From contig JAUIBW010000007.1 in NCBI GenBank assembly GCA_030427585.1, positions 1 to 64,000 of the forward strand: a stretch of DNA of 64,000 nucleotides. Reading direction: 5' to 3'. This DNA is from Bacteroidia bacterium (GTDB taxonomy: Bacteria > Bacteroidota > Bacteroidia > Flavobacteriales > Flavobacteriaceae). A model generated the notes under the pieces. The model did not search any database, was not told the origin of the DNA, and saw only the letters and a list, made by a program, of their open reading frames with translations. The position numbers and the translations under genes are program-made. Shown here piece after piece: positions 38,822-49,134 of this stretch (position 1 is its first letter; each line of letters starts with the position of its first letter).

Positions 38822-40696
38822 CTAACTAGACACTGTATCTTCTACTATATCTCCTAAATAAGCCATACAAGCATCGAAGTATTCAAATATATAATTTGAA
38901 GGAACCAAATCTGGAATGATATCAATTCGTTCCATCATATATCTTGGTTGATCGAGCAACCCGACAAAAAGAACTTTGATGTTCTTTTGTTTCAAATCCA
39001 TAATCATTTCTTCCATTGCATATAAGCCAGATTGATCCATATATTGCATACGATCCAAACGCATAATTACAACAGAAGAGGTATCTGGTATCTGAGCTGC
39101 CAATTGCTGAAAATCACTCGTAGAGCCAAAAAACAAGGGACCTTTAAGATGTTTAATAAACACTTCTTCTCTCAACTTATGAGGGAAACCTTTTTCATCT
39201 TTCCAGGCTTCTTCTTTAAGTGACTTTACATCAGAACGCTCTGCTGTAAGGTCTCCGATTTTTTTCATAAACATAAGCGATGCTATCACCAATCCGATTC
39301 CAACTGCATAGACCAGATTCCAGAAGGTAGATAATACCAGAACGATTAACATAACCAAAACTTCAGAACTTAGGTTAATAGGTCCTACCTTGATATCTCT
39401 TGGTAAACTTGGTATCGCTTTTAACCCTTTATAATCCATTACACCAATCCCTACAGTAATCAATATTCCTGCAAGTACTGCAGCGGGTATTTTTGAAGCT
39501 ATTGGGGCTAGTCCCAACATAACAATAAATAACACTAATCCAGCAATCATCCCAGACAACTTGGTTTTACCACCAGAATTAATATTTACCACTGTTCTAA
39601 TAGTAGCACCAGCGCCAGGAAGACCCCCAAACAACGCAGCGATACTGTTTCCTATTCCTTGCCCTATTAATTCTTTGTTAGGTTTATGTTTGGTCTTGGT
39701 CATATTATCTGCTACGACACTCGTTAAGAGAGAATCAATCGCTCCTAATAACGCCAAGGTAAGTGCTGTAAAAATATAAGGGGTAATACTACTAAGGTTA
39801 AATCCGGTAAATATCTCCCAGTTAGGAATAGGCAATCCACTTGGGATTTCTTCGATAGGTCTGTAATCCAATCCAAAACCATAAGCAATACCAGACATTA
39901 CGATCAAGGCTACCAGAGTACTAGGTATGGTTTTGGTAATACGCTTAAAACCATAAATAATAAAAATGGTACCTATTGCCAATAATAGTTCTAACCAATT
40001 GATATTTCTCATCACTCTGGGAAGTACTTTAATAGCCCCCAAAGCACCTGATGCCTCTTTTGCTGCAAGAGTTTGGGATTCTTTAAGGATATCGGCCTGT
40101 GTAATTTTTTCTGCTCTGGAGATGGTTTCCTTAAAGTCTTCGAGTACTAGAATATCTTCTGCCGCCTCTTCTTTAAGAATGTTTTCAAGAATCACTTCTT
40201 CTGCCAGTGGTTTGAACTGGGCTACAAACTCTGCATCTTCTTTGGGGTAATAACCAAATGAAGGTAATATTTGTGTAAGTAAAATGATAACGCCAATTGC
40301 TGTCATAAAGCCAGAAACCACAGGGTATGGAATATATCTAATGTATTTTCCTAAACCAATAGCTCCTAATCCTATTTGCATTAACCCACAAAGCAAAAAG
40401 ATCGTTAAGATAGCTGGAAGGGCTTTTTCTATACTACCATCATTGGCAGCAATAATTCCAGCAATAACTACCATACTTACCGCTGTCATAGGAGCGGTAG
40501 GGCCAGAAATTTGAGTATTTGTCCCTCCAAATAGTGCTGCAAAAAAACTAATAAAAATAGCACCGTACAATCCTGCTGTAGGGCCTAAACCAGAGGATAC
40601 CCCAAAGGCCAGTGCAAGAGGAAGGGCTACAATACCTGCAGTTAATCCACCAAAAGCATCTCCTTTTACATTACTAAATAAATCTTTAAACTTCAT
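38822..40696 (-). CDS. SulP-family anion permease with STAS domain
   Basis: AGIVALPLALAFGVSSGLGPTAGLYGAI; C-terminal STAS VVIMRLDRMQYMDQSGLYAMEEM. Confidence 0.94.
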   Translation of the reverse strand: MKFKDLFSNVKGDAFGGLTAGIVALPLALAFGVSSGLGPTAGLYGAIFISFFAALFGGTNTQISGPTAPMTAVSMVVIAGIIAANDGSIEKALPAILTIFLLCGLMQIGLGAIGLGKYIRYIPYPVVSGFMTAIGVIILLTQILPSFGYYPKEDAEFVAQFKPLAEEVILENILKEEAAEDILVLEDFKETISRAEKITQADILKESQTLAAKEASGALGAIKVLPRVMRNINWLELLLAIGTIFIIYGFKRITKTIPSTLVALIVMSGIAYGFGLDYRPIEEIPSGLPIPNWEIFTGFNLSSITPYIFTALTLALLGAIDSLLTSVVADNMTKTKHKPNKELIGQGIGNSIAALFGGLPGAGATIRTVVNINSGGKTKLSGMIAGLVLFIVMLGLAPIASKIPAAVLAGILITVGIGVMDYKGLKAIPSLPRDIKVGPINLSSEVLVMLIVLVLSTFWNLVYAVGIGLVIASLMFMKKIGDLTAERSDVKSLKEEAWKDEKGFPHKLREEVFIKHLKGPLFFGSTSDFQQLAAQIPDTSSVVIMRLDRMQYMDQSGLYAMEEMIMDLKQKNIKVLFVGLLDQPRYMMERIDIIPDLVPSNYIFEYFDACMAYLGDIVEDTVSS

Positions 40697-40731
40697 ATTT
40701 TTTTTATTAATCGATAAAAACTAATTCTATC

Positions 40732-41361
40732 TTATACATAAAACTCAACCTTTCCAGAATCTACATGGTACATAGCTCCTATGATTTGAATATCTCCACT
40801 GGCTTCTAATTCTTTCAAAACTTCACTCTCATTTCTTATATTCTCTATGGTTAGCATTACATTTTGTTTAGAAACATTATTTACAAAATCGATATTATCA
40901 GAGTTTCTTAATGATGCCTCTTTTGGTTCCTTGACAGCTGCTACAGCTGGTTTAATTTTGCTTAATAAACTTGTAATATTCCCCAATTTAACATCATCAC
41001 AAGCTCCTTTTACTGCACCACAACTTGTATGACCTAAAACAACCACTAATCTAGATCCGGCTACTTTACAAGCATATTCTATACTTCCTAAAATATCTTT
41101 ATTTACAAAATTACCTGCTACCCTTGCACTAAAAAGATCACCTATACCTTGATCAAAAACAATCTCTACAGGAACTCTTGAATCTATACAACTAAGAACG
41201 GTTGCAAAAGGATATTGCCCACCTTTAGTATCCTTAATCTGATCTAAAAAATTCCTATCAGTCCTTAAGTTTTTTAAAAAACGCTGGTTGCCTTCTTGTA
41301 AATATGTTAATGACGTTTGAGGTGTCATTTCTGATTGTGTTTCTTTAGTTTGTGTTTTCAT
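40732..41361 (-). CDS. beta-class carbonic anhydrase
   Basis: VLSCIDSRVPVEIVFDQGIGDLFSARVAGN, VLGHTSCGAVKGA. Confidence 0.95.
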   Translation of the reverse strand: MKTQTKETQSEMTPQTSLTYLQEGNQRFLKNLRTDRNFLDQIKDTKGGQYPFATVLSCIDSRVPVEIVFDQGIGDLFSARVAGNFVNKDILGSIEYACKVAGSRLVVVLGHTSCGAVKGACDDVKLGNITSLLSKIKPAVAAVKEPKEASLRNSDNIDFVNNVSKQNVMLTIENIRNESEVLKELEASGDIQIIGAMYHVDSGKVEFYV

Positions 41362-41547
41362 ATATGTTTTTTTAAAATCTGCATTATCACAGTTCCTTTT
41401 CAGAAGTAGAGTGTATTAGCTATCTATCAAAAATCAAATCAATACCTGATACGTTTTTAAATTTTGAAAACTATGTATCCTATTCGTTAATTTTTACCTA
41501 CTATAATAATAGTAGACGTACAGAATGGTTTAAAGGTATCTAATCGT

Positions 41548-41865
41548 TTACTGTGATACGATTTCAGGTGGTGGGGTAATATATTCTAAAAATACTGGAG
41601 AGTTTTGAATGTCAAATTCTGGGTAACGTCTAATACTTAGATTGGATATAGAAGTTACCTCATCTAAAAAGTATTGAGAAATTTTATCCTTCTCTTTAAA
41701 ATCTTCTTTTTCTACCGGATCAGAGTTTTCTTCAGTATCTTCAATATTAAATACAATATCGCTTTTACTTCCTTCATATAAATACTTTAACTCAATACCA
41801 TAATCAGCTAGATTCAGAAAAAAACCGAATACTATCAATAATCTGGCTATTTGAAGTTTAATCAT
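41548..41865 (-). CDS. hypothetical protein
   Basis: 105-aa ORF with N-terminal hydrophobic segment. Confidence 0.5.
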   Translation of the reverse strand: MIKLQIARLLIVFGFFLNLADYGIELKYLYEGSKSDIVFNIEDTEENSDPVEKEDFKEKDKISQYFLDEVTSISNLSIRRYPEFDIQNSPVFLEYITPPPEIVSQ

Positions 41866-41947
41866 CTATATAAAGCGGTTTTAGAAAACAAAAATAACAG
41901 TATTGCTTCCAAATGTTGTTAAATGTATTGCAAATTTTATTAACCAA

Positions 41948-42697
41948 TTACAACTCTCTTAAATCGGTTTTAGGAATCCAACCTATTTTACCATCAGCAA
42001 GTTTAATTTTTTTCCAATTATTTACCGTTTCTGTTACCCGTACTTTGGTTCCTTCATGAAGTTCAAAAACTTCTTCACTCCTAAGGTTTGGTTCACTTTT
42101 TACGGTTGTTTCCTGTGCAAAAATGATTGCAAACTGGTTATTCTTAATATAATTGCATTGTGAGAAAGCAAAGAATACTCCAAATAACCCCAAAAGTAAT
42201 ATCGCCCATGACCCTACAAAGAATATTCTCTTTTTTGAAGAGCTATACGCTGTATAGTATAAAATAAAAAGGATAACAAATACAATAATACATATCACCG
42301 AAAACCAGGCCCAGCTATCAAAATCCATCATATTAGTAAATTTCTTAAATGTTCTCGAAATAAAACCTTCTGGGATTACATCTATTGCATCTATTGTCGC
42401 TTTCTGGGCAAAAGCCAAATTGTTTTTGATATCTTCATCATTAGGTGATAATGCTAACGCTTTTTCATAATAAAAAATACTAGGACCTATATTACTTAAT
42501 TTATAGTTTGCGTTACCAAGATTATAATATAGCGAAGCTGATTCCTGACCTGCATTCAATATCGATTTATATGCATCTATAGCCTCCTGATATTTTTCTT
42601 GATTATATAATGAGTTTCCTCTCTGAAATGCTTCCTGATTCTGAGAAAAACCTAATGCTATACTTAAAAAAATAAGTGCTTCAACTATTCTTTTCAT
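41948..42697 (-). CDS. batE: BatE (TPR, TM, SH3 domain)
   Basis: TPR units, TM helices, SH3-like C-terminus; gene order. Confidence 0.85.
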   Translation of the reverse strand: MKRIVEALIFLSIALGFSQNQEAFQRGNSLYNQEKYQEAIDAYKSILNAGQESASLYYNLGNANYKLSNIGPSIFYYEKALALSPNDEDIKNNLAFAQKATIDAIDVIPEGFISRTFKKFTNMMDFDSWAWFSVICIIVFVILFILYYTAYSSSKKRIFFVGSWAILLLGLFGVFFAFSQCNYIKNNQFAIIFAQETTVKSEPNLRSEEVFELHEGTKVRVTETVNNWKKIKLADGKIGWIPKTDLREL

Positions 42698-42700
42698 ACA

Positions 42701-44467
42701 TTATAGTTGTTTATCTATTGAGGCAATTACTCTAGAGGCTTTATCATAATCTTGCTGCATTGCTGAGGTAGAAGATGGAGTATATCTTGCAAACTCACAA
42801 CTCTCTAACAATGCAATAAATTCTATAGATATCGCATCTTCAACATCGCGCTCTTTTAATAGTCTTTGGATACGTTCTTTACTCATATCACTGGTTTGGA
42901 TATGTAGTTTTGCCTTTAAGTAATTATGTAATGCTCGTTCCATTGCAATGTAGAATTCCTTTTGGTTTCCTAGATTTTTTTTAGCTTCAGAAAGATATTT
43001 ACGAGCCAATTTATCTGCTTTGCGAACCCTGTTCCCACTTATATCACTTAATCGTTCTTTCCTTTTTTTACCAAAGAAAAGAAATAGAGGAATTGCTAAT
43101 AAAGGTGCAGTTAATGATAACCAATATGCGGTAGATTTAAAAAAATACTCTCTTTTAATAGGCTGGAGGCCTGCATCTAGTTTTAAAAATCTAAATTGAT
43201 TTCCTGCTTGGGTAACCAGTTTTTTATTTGTTCCTCCCGATTCTGATGTCACTACAGTATCACCGCCATCAGGGCCATTTTTTACATTAATTACAATCTC
43301 ATCAGACGTAATTCTTTTATAGGTTTCTGTTTTCAAATCAAAATAAGAAAATGAGATTGATGGTATTGGATATTTACCTTTATATTGCGGCACTAAGGTA
43401 TACGTGTCAGATATACTGCCCCCCATACCGGTTAGGTTTGTTCGTACTCTTTCATTATGCTGTGGTTCGTATTGTTCTAAACCGTTAGGCACATTAAGCT
43501 TTGGTAAATCAAATAGTTTTAAATTACCATTACCAGTAACCAAAACGTTAGCATCTAGAGATTCTGTAGCATCCAGTTCTGTTTTATTAGTAGTCACCTT
43601 AAAATCAAAATCTCCTACCGCTCCAGAAAAATCATCAGGTTTACCTTGTAGAGGTAAGGGTTTTACCTCTATTGTTCTATTACCTGCTGCTACAGTTTTA
43701 TTAACGGTTGTATACAATCTACCACCAAAAATATCCCTTCTTTTTGTGGGAACATCTACAGAAACAGTTAAAGTGAGGGGTTCTATATTTAATTTACCTG
43801 TCTTTTGTGGATAAAGTACTGTTTTACGAAGCACGACATAACGATATGGCTCTCCTTTATATTCTCCATTTTCAATTTTGAGCTGTTTCATATCGATCGC
43901 CTGACTCCAAAAATCGCTATATTTTGGACTGTCTAACTCTCTCCAGTTACTTACACTTATTCGTGGGCTTACATATAACTTATAAACTACTGTAATTGCT
44001 TCATTTAAATAAGGATTTGCTTTAGAAACCTCTGCTATAAGATGAAGGTTTTCACTTGCAACAAAATCTGTATTATTGCCATCCTTTGGTTTATCTACTG
44101 CACCTGTAACCTCTACTCTAATTGGTAATGTTTTATACGTCTGCCCATCAATCTCTATAGTTGCTTGTTTTATAGTAAATTGCCCTCTACGGGTAGGTTC
44201 AAGAAAATAACTAAATGTTTTGGCATATGATCGTTTTCCATTAATCCATGAATTACTAATAGATTGATTAGGTCCACCTACAACAGTAAACCCCGAAAAG
44301 GAAGGAGGAGTAAAATTGTCTCCATCCTTATTCATTTCAAAATCTACTCGTAATCTTTCATTTACACCTAACTTTTTCTTGCTTACTTTAGCCTCAAACC
44401 TCACCTGCGCCAATGCTAACTGCATTGTGGCCAGAAATAGTGTTAGAAAAATTAGTTTTAGTTTCAT
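42701..44467 (-). CDS. batD: BatD oxygen-tolerance protein
   Basis: FEAKVSKKKLGVNERLRVDFEMN...GPNQSISNSWINGKRSYAKTFSYFLEPTRRG. Confidence 0.92.
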   Translation of the reverse strand: MKLKLIFLTLFLATMQLALAQVRFEAKVSKKKLGVNERLRVDFEMNKDGDNFTPPSFSGFTVVGGPNQSISNSWINGKRSYAKTFSYFLEPTRRGQFTIKQATIEIDGQTYKTLPIRVEVTGAVDKPKDGNNTDFVASENLHLIAEVSKANPYLNEAITVVYKLYVSPRISVSNWRELDSPKYSDFWSQAIDMKQLKIENGEYKGEPYRYVVLRKTVLYPQKTGKLNIEPLTLTVSVDVPTKRRDIFGGRLYTTVNKTVAAGNRTIEVKPLPLQGKPDDFSGAVGDFDFKVTTNKTELDATESLDANVLVTGNGNLKLFDLPKLNVPNGLEQYEPQHNERVRTNLTGMGGSISDTYTLVPQYKGKYPIPSISFSYFDLKTETYKRITSDEIVINVKNGPDGGDTVVTSESGGTNKKLVTQAGNQFRFLKLDAGLQPIKREYFFKSTAYWLSLTAPLLAIPLFLFFGKKRKERLSDISGNRVRKADKLARKYLSEAKKNLGNQKEFYIAMERALHNYLKAKLHIQTSDMSKERIQRLLKERDVEDAISIEFIALLESCEFARYTPSSTSAMQQDYDKASRVIASIDKQL

Positions 44468-44488
44468 TTTTTATTTTATTTCTAAGAC

Positions 44489-44514
44489 CTTGAAGGTTTT
44501 TAAAAACCTTCAAG
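44489..44514. repeat. GACCT-type palindrome
   Basis: CTTGAAGGTTTTTAAAAACCTTCAAG, 26-bp perfect palindrome preceded by GAC. Confidence 0.8.
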
Positions 44515-44525
44515 ATTTATGCTAT

Positions 44526-45392
44526 TTACCAGTCTTTATCTGTTTTAACTTTTGATCCCTGAACTTTTTTGGCGTTAATCTTATCCTGAACTTTCTTTTC
44601 TTGATTATTCATAGCTTCGAGTAAACTTTTAACTTGCTCTGGTGATAATTTACCCTGAACCTGTTGCTGTTGCTGCTGTTGATCTTTAGGTTCGCCTTCC
44701 TGTTCTTTTTGATCTTTTCCTTTATCTTTTTCCTCATCTTTAGGCTCACCTTTGTCATCCTTTTCTTTATCTCCCTCATCTTTTTTATCCTCTCCTTTAT
44801 CTCCTTCTTTATCCTTTTGATCTTCTCCTTTTTCTTTTTCCTTATCTCCATCATCTCCCTTTTTATCTTCTTTATCGTCTCCCTCTTTCTGATCTTTGTT
44901 TTGATCTTTATCCTTATTCTGATCGTTTTGCTGTTGCTGTTGCTCTAGCATTTTCTTAGCTAATGCCAGGTTATACCGTGTTTCATCATCTTTAGGATTA
45001 TTTCTAAGCGCATTTTTATAAGCTTCAACAGCTTCTTTATATTTTTTTTGCTCCATATAGGTATTTCCCTGATTATGAAACGCCTTATGTTTTTCTAACT
45101 TAGCCGAAGCTACCTTAGCTGCTTCTGTATAACGATGGGTTGCCTCATCATATTTTTCAGAATTATAATATGCATTAGCCAGATTGTATTTTGCCGTAGA
45201 ATTTACAGGGTCTTTGGCTATTGCTTTTCTATATTCTCCTTCTGCCTTAGGGAAATTACCATCTTTAACCAAAACCTTATTACCTGTAGCTATTAACTGA
45301 TTTGCTTCGTTAATAATTTGATTACGATTCTCTTCCTGAGAACAGATGATCCCTATCTGAAAACATAATATAACACACAAAATCTTTTTCAT
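44526..45392 (-). CDS. batC: BatC TPR protein with K/D/E/Q-rich tail
   Basis: TPR repeats; low-complexity tail; gene order. Confidence 0.85.
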   Translation of the reverse strand: MKKILCVILCFQIGIICSQEENRNQIINEANQLIATGNKVLVKDGNFPKAEGEYRKAIAKDPVNSTAKYNLANAYYNSEKYDEATHRYTEAAKVASAKLEKHKAFHNQGNTYMEQKKYKEAVEAYKNALRNNPKDDETRYNLALAKKMLEQQQQQNDQNKDKDQNKDQKEGDDKEDKKGDDGDKEKEKGEDQKDKEGDKGEDKKDEGDKEKDDKGEPKDEEKDKGKDQKEQEGEPKDQQQQQQQVQGKLSPEQVKSLLEAMNNQEKKVQDKINAKKVQGSKVKTDKDW

Positions 45393-45398
45393 ACCTCG

Positions 45399-46433
45399 TT
45401 ATTCTTCGTTAAACAGGTTTAATTTTTTTACCCAAGATGTTTTTCTTTCTAATAAGAAAATATCTAAAAATAATAATAACAATCCAGCCAATAGAAACCA
45501 TTGAAATTGATCTTTAAAATCTGCAAACTGCTTGGCTTCAAATTCTTTTTTATCCATATTTTGCAGTATAGTAGTTACTTCTTCTACAACTTTACCTGTA
45601 TTTCTTCCATCAATGTATGTGCCATTTGCTTCATTAGCAATTTCCTGTAAAGTTGTCGGGTTTAATTTGGTAATTACAGTACTTCCCTGACTATTTTTCT
45701 TATACGCTTGTACAATTCCATTTCGCTTTATAGGAATGGGTGCTCCTTTTTCTAATCCTACACCTATTGTAAATATCTTAATTCCTTCTTTGGACGCTTC
45801 TTCTGCAATGGCTTTTACATTACCTTCATGATCTTCTCCATCACTTACAATAAATAAAACTCTATTGGTTTGCTCTTCATCATTAAAATATGTCTTTGCT
45901 AATTCTATAGCTTCATAAATTGCAGTTCCCTGAGAAGATAGCATTTCTGTATTCATAGACTGCAGAAACATCTTTCCTGAAGCGTAATCTGTTGTAATTG
46001 GTAATTGAGGAAAAGCACTACCTGCATATGCAATGATCCCAATGCGATCGCTTGCCAGATTATTGATAATCTGGGTAACCAATTGCTTTGATTTTTCTAA
46101 TCTATTGGGCGCAATATCTTCTGCCAGCATACTTTTAGATACGTCTATTGCAAAAACAACATCTACTCCTTCCCGTTTTACGGTTTCGAGTTTTGTACCT
46201 ACCTTAGGATTAACTAGGGCTATCACCAGGCAAGCCAGAGCTACACTAATTACAATAATCTTTAATACTGATTTAAAGATAGATCGATTGGGGCTCAATT
46301 TTTTAAGAAGTGCTGCATCTGCAAACTTCTTTTGAGCTGTTTTTTGCCATATTAACACTCCCAAAAATAGCAGAATTAGTACCGGAATACCCAATAACAA
46401 CCAGAAATATATTTTCTCTTCTAATATGTACAT
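45399..46433 (-). CDS. batB: BatB (VWA domain)
   Basis: DVVFAIDVSKSMLAEDIAPNRLEKSKQL; MIDAS motif. Confidence 0.92.
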   Translation of the reverse strand: MYILEEKIYFWLLLGIPVLILLFLGVLIWQKTAQKKFADAALLKKLSPNRSIFKSVLKIIVISVALACLVIALVNPKVGTKLETVKREGVDVVFAIDVSKSMLAEDIAPNRLEKSKQLVTQIINNLASDRIGIIAYAGSAFPQLPITTDYASGKMFLQSMNTEMLSSQGTAIYEAIELAKTYFNDEEQTNRVLFIVSDGEDHEGNVKAIAEEASKEGIKIFTIGVGLEKGAPIPIKRNGIVQAYKKNSQGSTVITKLNPTTLQEIANEANGTYIDGRNTGKVVEEVTTILQNMDKKEFEAKQFADFKDQFQWFLLAGLLLLFLDIFLLERKTSWVKKLNLFNEE

Positions 46434-46461
46434 TTTCTTTAACCCTTGAAAGTTTGATTTC

Positions 46462-47466
46462 TTATATAAAGCTTCTAAATATTGTATATCTAAACAAAAA
46501 TTCTACAAAAATTAATAGCCCTGCCAACAATACCAATGATCTAAATTTTTCTTCATAATTATAGAATTTAAACTCTTCGATATCTGTTCTTTCTAATTTA
46601 TCAATTTCCTGATAAATCTGTTGTAATTTTTTGTTATTTGTTGCTCTAAAATATTTACCCCCTGTAACTTTAGCAATTTCTTTTAATAAATCTTCATCAA
46701 TTTCTACCTGCACTCGTCCATATTGAAAAGATCCGTTTGGTAATATAGCAACAGGAGCCAAAGCCATTCCGTTTGTACCAATACCAATTGTATAGGTTTT
46801 AATACCATATTCTACTGCTAGTTCTGAAGCAATCTTAGGGTCGATAAAACCAGCATTGTTAGAACCATCAGTAAGTAAAATAATCACTTTACTCTTAGCT
46901 TTACTGTCTTTAAGTCGATTTACAGATGTTGCCAGTCCCATCCCTATAGCGGTACCATTCTCTAAGACATTATCATATTTTACATCTTTTAAACTCCCTA
47001 GTACAATTGATTTATCACTTGTAATTGGGGTTTTGGTAAAGCTCTCTCCTGCATATACAACCAATCCAATACGGTCATTAGGTCTATCCTTAATAAATTC
47101 TGCAGCTACTTCTTTTAATGCTTCTAATCTGTTTGGCCTAAGGTCTTTTGCCAACATACTGGCAGATACATCTATAGACATTACAATATCGATACCTTTG
47201 GTAGTCTTGGTTTTGGTAGATACATCTACTGTTCTAGGTCTAGCTAATGCAGTAATAATTAAAGATAATGCTATTAGACGTAGAATAAACAGTAATGGTT
47301 TTAGTTTGGTGAGCCAACTTCCTGAAATTTTAAATCCTTTAACACTAGATATTTTTAAGGCAGCTTGCTGCTTATTTCGTTTCCATATATACCATCCTAT
47401 TGCTAATGGAAGTAGTAAAAACAACCAAAAAAACTGTGGATTTTCAAATGTAAAATTTTCAAACAT
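46462..47466 (-). CDS. batA: BatA (VWA domain)
   Basis: DIVMSIDVSASMLAKDLRPNRLEALKEV. Confidence 0.93.
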   Translation of the reverse strand: MFENFTFENPQFFWLFLLLPLAIGWYIWKRNKQQAALKISSVKGFKISGSWLTKLKPLLFILRLIALSLIITALARPRTVDVSTKTKTTKGIDIVMSIDVSASMLAKDLRPNRLEALKEVAAEFIKDRPNDRIGLVVYAGESFTKTPITSDKSIVLGSLKDVKYDNVLENGTAIGMGLATSVNRLKDSKAKSKVIILLTDGSNNAGFIDPKIASELAVEYGIKTYTIGIGTNGMALAPVAILPNGSFQYGRVQVEIDEDLLKEIAKVTGGKYFRATNNKKLQQIYQEIDKLERTDIEEFKFYNYEEKFRSLVLLAGLLIFVEFLFRYTIFRSFI

Positions 47467-47468
47467 CG

Positions 47469-49088
47469 TTATTTGGTATTTCTAAGTTCTACAGAATTAA
47501 TAATACGCTCGGCAACATCTTTCGCATAACGATCTTCAACATCATATACCAAAGTGATTTGTTGAAACCCACCATTTTCTGCAAAATTCAACATTAAGTA
47601 GCTGTTTTTTTGTTTCTTTTTGGTCACAGGATTCACTATTTCCAGGTTTCCAAATACCTTAACTCCTTTTGCTCCACCCAAAGTTTCATATTCTTCATCT
47701 TTTACAGAAATATTCTTCGCTCCCATAGATTCGAATTTTCCTACAACACCTTCTACTACTTTATCTAATTCTATTTCGGTAGGCTGTTTATATTGTACTG
47801 TAGTTACAACTACATAGAAATTTCCTGCCAAACTTCCGTACACAAAAGTTTCATTTCCTTTAAGAATTTGCTTTTGTTCTTCTGTCATTTGATACGCATT
47901 ACGAATCAACACTCTGGGAGTAGCAACAGTAACAGGTGGAGAACCATATGCACTTGTAATCCATTCGGTTTCTGCCAATTCTTTTGTTGGATGCCCAAGT
48001 AGTGTGTCTTTTACAACATCATATCCTTTTACCAAAATAAAGATGAGTAATGTAATTGCAACTACTGCAACAGCTGCAAGGCTACCAAAAATAATTTTCT
48101 TCCTGCGTTTTTTTTCGGTTACTGTTTTTCTATACTCTTCATCTGCCAACAGTTCTTCTTCGGTTGGTTCTGGTATTGCGCTTTTTGTTTTATGAATTAC
48201 CTGTTCGATTACATTACGATCTGCTCTTGCTGTTATGATATCGGGTTTAGATTTGGCGAATTTGGCCATATCTGCAGTTTGTAGCACATTCTTAAGCTCT
48301 TCGATAGTGGTTTTATCCAAATTAAGATTTCCTGATCTAATCTCTTCATCAAGCCTCGTAATCAACTCATCGGTTGTACTCTCCATCGCATGATCATACA
48401 CTTCTTCATCAATATATTTACGAGCGGTATCACTTAACTGTGAATAGTATTCTTTATGTGAATCTTTTTCTAATAAATGAGATTCGTCAATTTTCTGAAG
48501 TGCCAGTATTGCTCTCTCGTAGGGTGGTAATTCATTCTCTTTATTTGCTTTTCGTTTTTTTCTTCTAAATACAAAAAAAGCGATCAATCCTAATATAAGT
48601 AGTGAAATACCAATCCATAAGAGCCATTTCTTCCAGTTAAAAGCAAATTTGGCATCTACATCAACCAGAGGTTTGATCTCGTACATCTTTTGTTTGGTGG
48701 TATCAACCAAAACATCTTTAACCTCAACTTTAAGAGAATCGGTAAAAAAAATCTTATCACCGATCATTACTTTTTGCCTTGGTATGGTATAATGACCAGA
48801 ATCAAATTGAGTTAATGCATATTCTTTGGTAAGATTAAAACGTTTTCCGTTTCTAGAGGTATCTATTTTTTGAGATTCAATTACTTCTAAAGGCATAAAT
48901 GTTTGACCTTCAGGAAAAACAACTATTTGAGTTGAATCTGCTTCGGCTTGCACTTTATATCGAATCTCATCTCCTATTTCTATTGTAGTAGAGTCGATTG
49001 TTGCCGAAACCTGTGCAAAAGCTCCAAATCCACTAAAAACAAAGAATATCACCCAGATAAAAAGCCTAAAAGCTTCTGGTTGTATCAT
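47469..49088 (-). CDS. bat-locus membrane protein (BatD-like N-terminal region)
   Basis: Signal peptide after trimmed start MIQPEAFRLF; TM regions; operon position. Confidence 0.7.
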   Translation of the reverse strand: MIQPEAFRLFIWVIFFVFSGFGAFAQVSATIDSTTIEIGDEIRYKVQAEADSTQIVVFPEGQTFMPLEVIESQKIDTSRNGKRFNLTKEYALTQFDSGHYTIPRQKVMIGDKIFFTDSLKVEVKDVLVDTTKQKMYEIKPLVDVDAKFAFNWKKWLLWIGISLLILGLIAFFVFRRKKRKANKENELPPYERAILALQKIDESHLLEKDSHKEYYSQLSDTARKYIDEEVYDHAMESTTDELITRLDEEIRSGNLNLDKTTIEELKNVLQTADMAKFAKSKPDIITARADRNVIEQVIHKTKSAIPEPTEEELLADEEYRKTVTEKKRRKKIIFGSLAAVAVVAITLLIFILVKGYDVVKDTLLGHPTKELAETEWITSAYGSPPVTVATPRVLIRNAYQMTEEQKQILKGNETFVYGSLAGNFYVVVTTVQYKQPTEIELDKVVEGVVGKFESMGAKNISVKDEEYETLGGAKGVKVFGNLEIVNPVTKKKQKNSYLMLNFAENGGFQQITLVYDVEDRYAKDVAERIINSVELRNTK

Positions 49089-49134
49089 TCTTTTTTCAAA
49101 TCGTAATTCGTAGTTCGTCATTCTTAAATCTTCC

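Noticed and set aside
44664-44948. 94-aa plus-strand ORF of Leu/Ile/Phe runs
   Set aside because: Antisense by-product of the K/D/E-rich batC tail.
46856-47485. 209-aa plus-strand ORF
   Set aside because: Long but fully antisense to batA, whose VWA motif is clear; codon-bias artefact.
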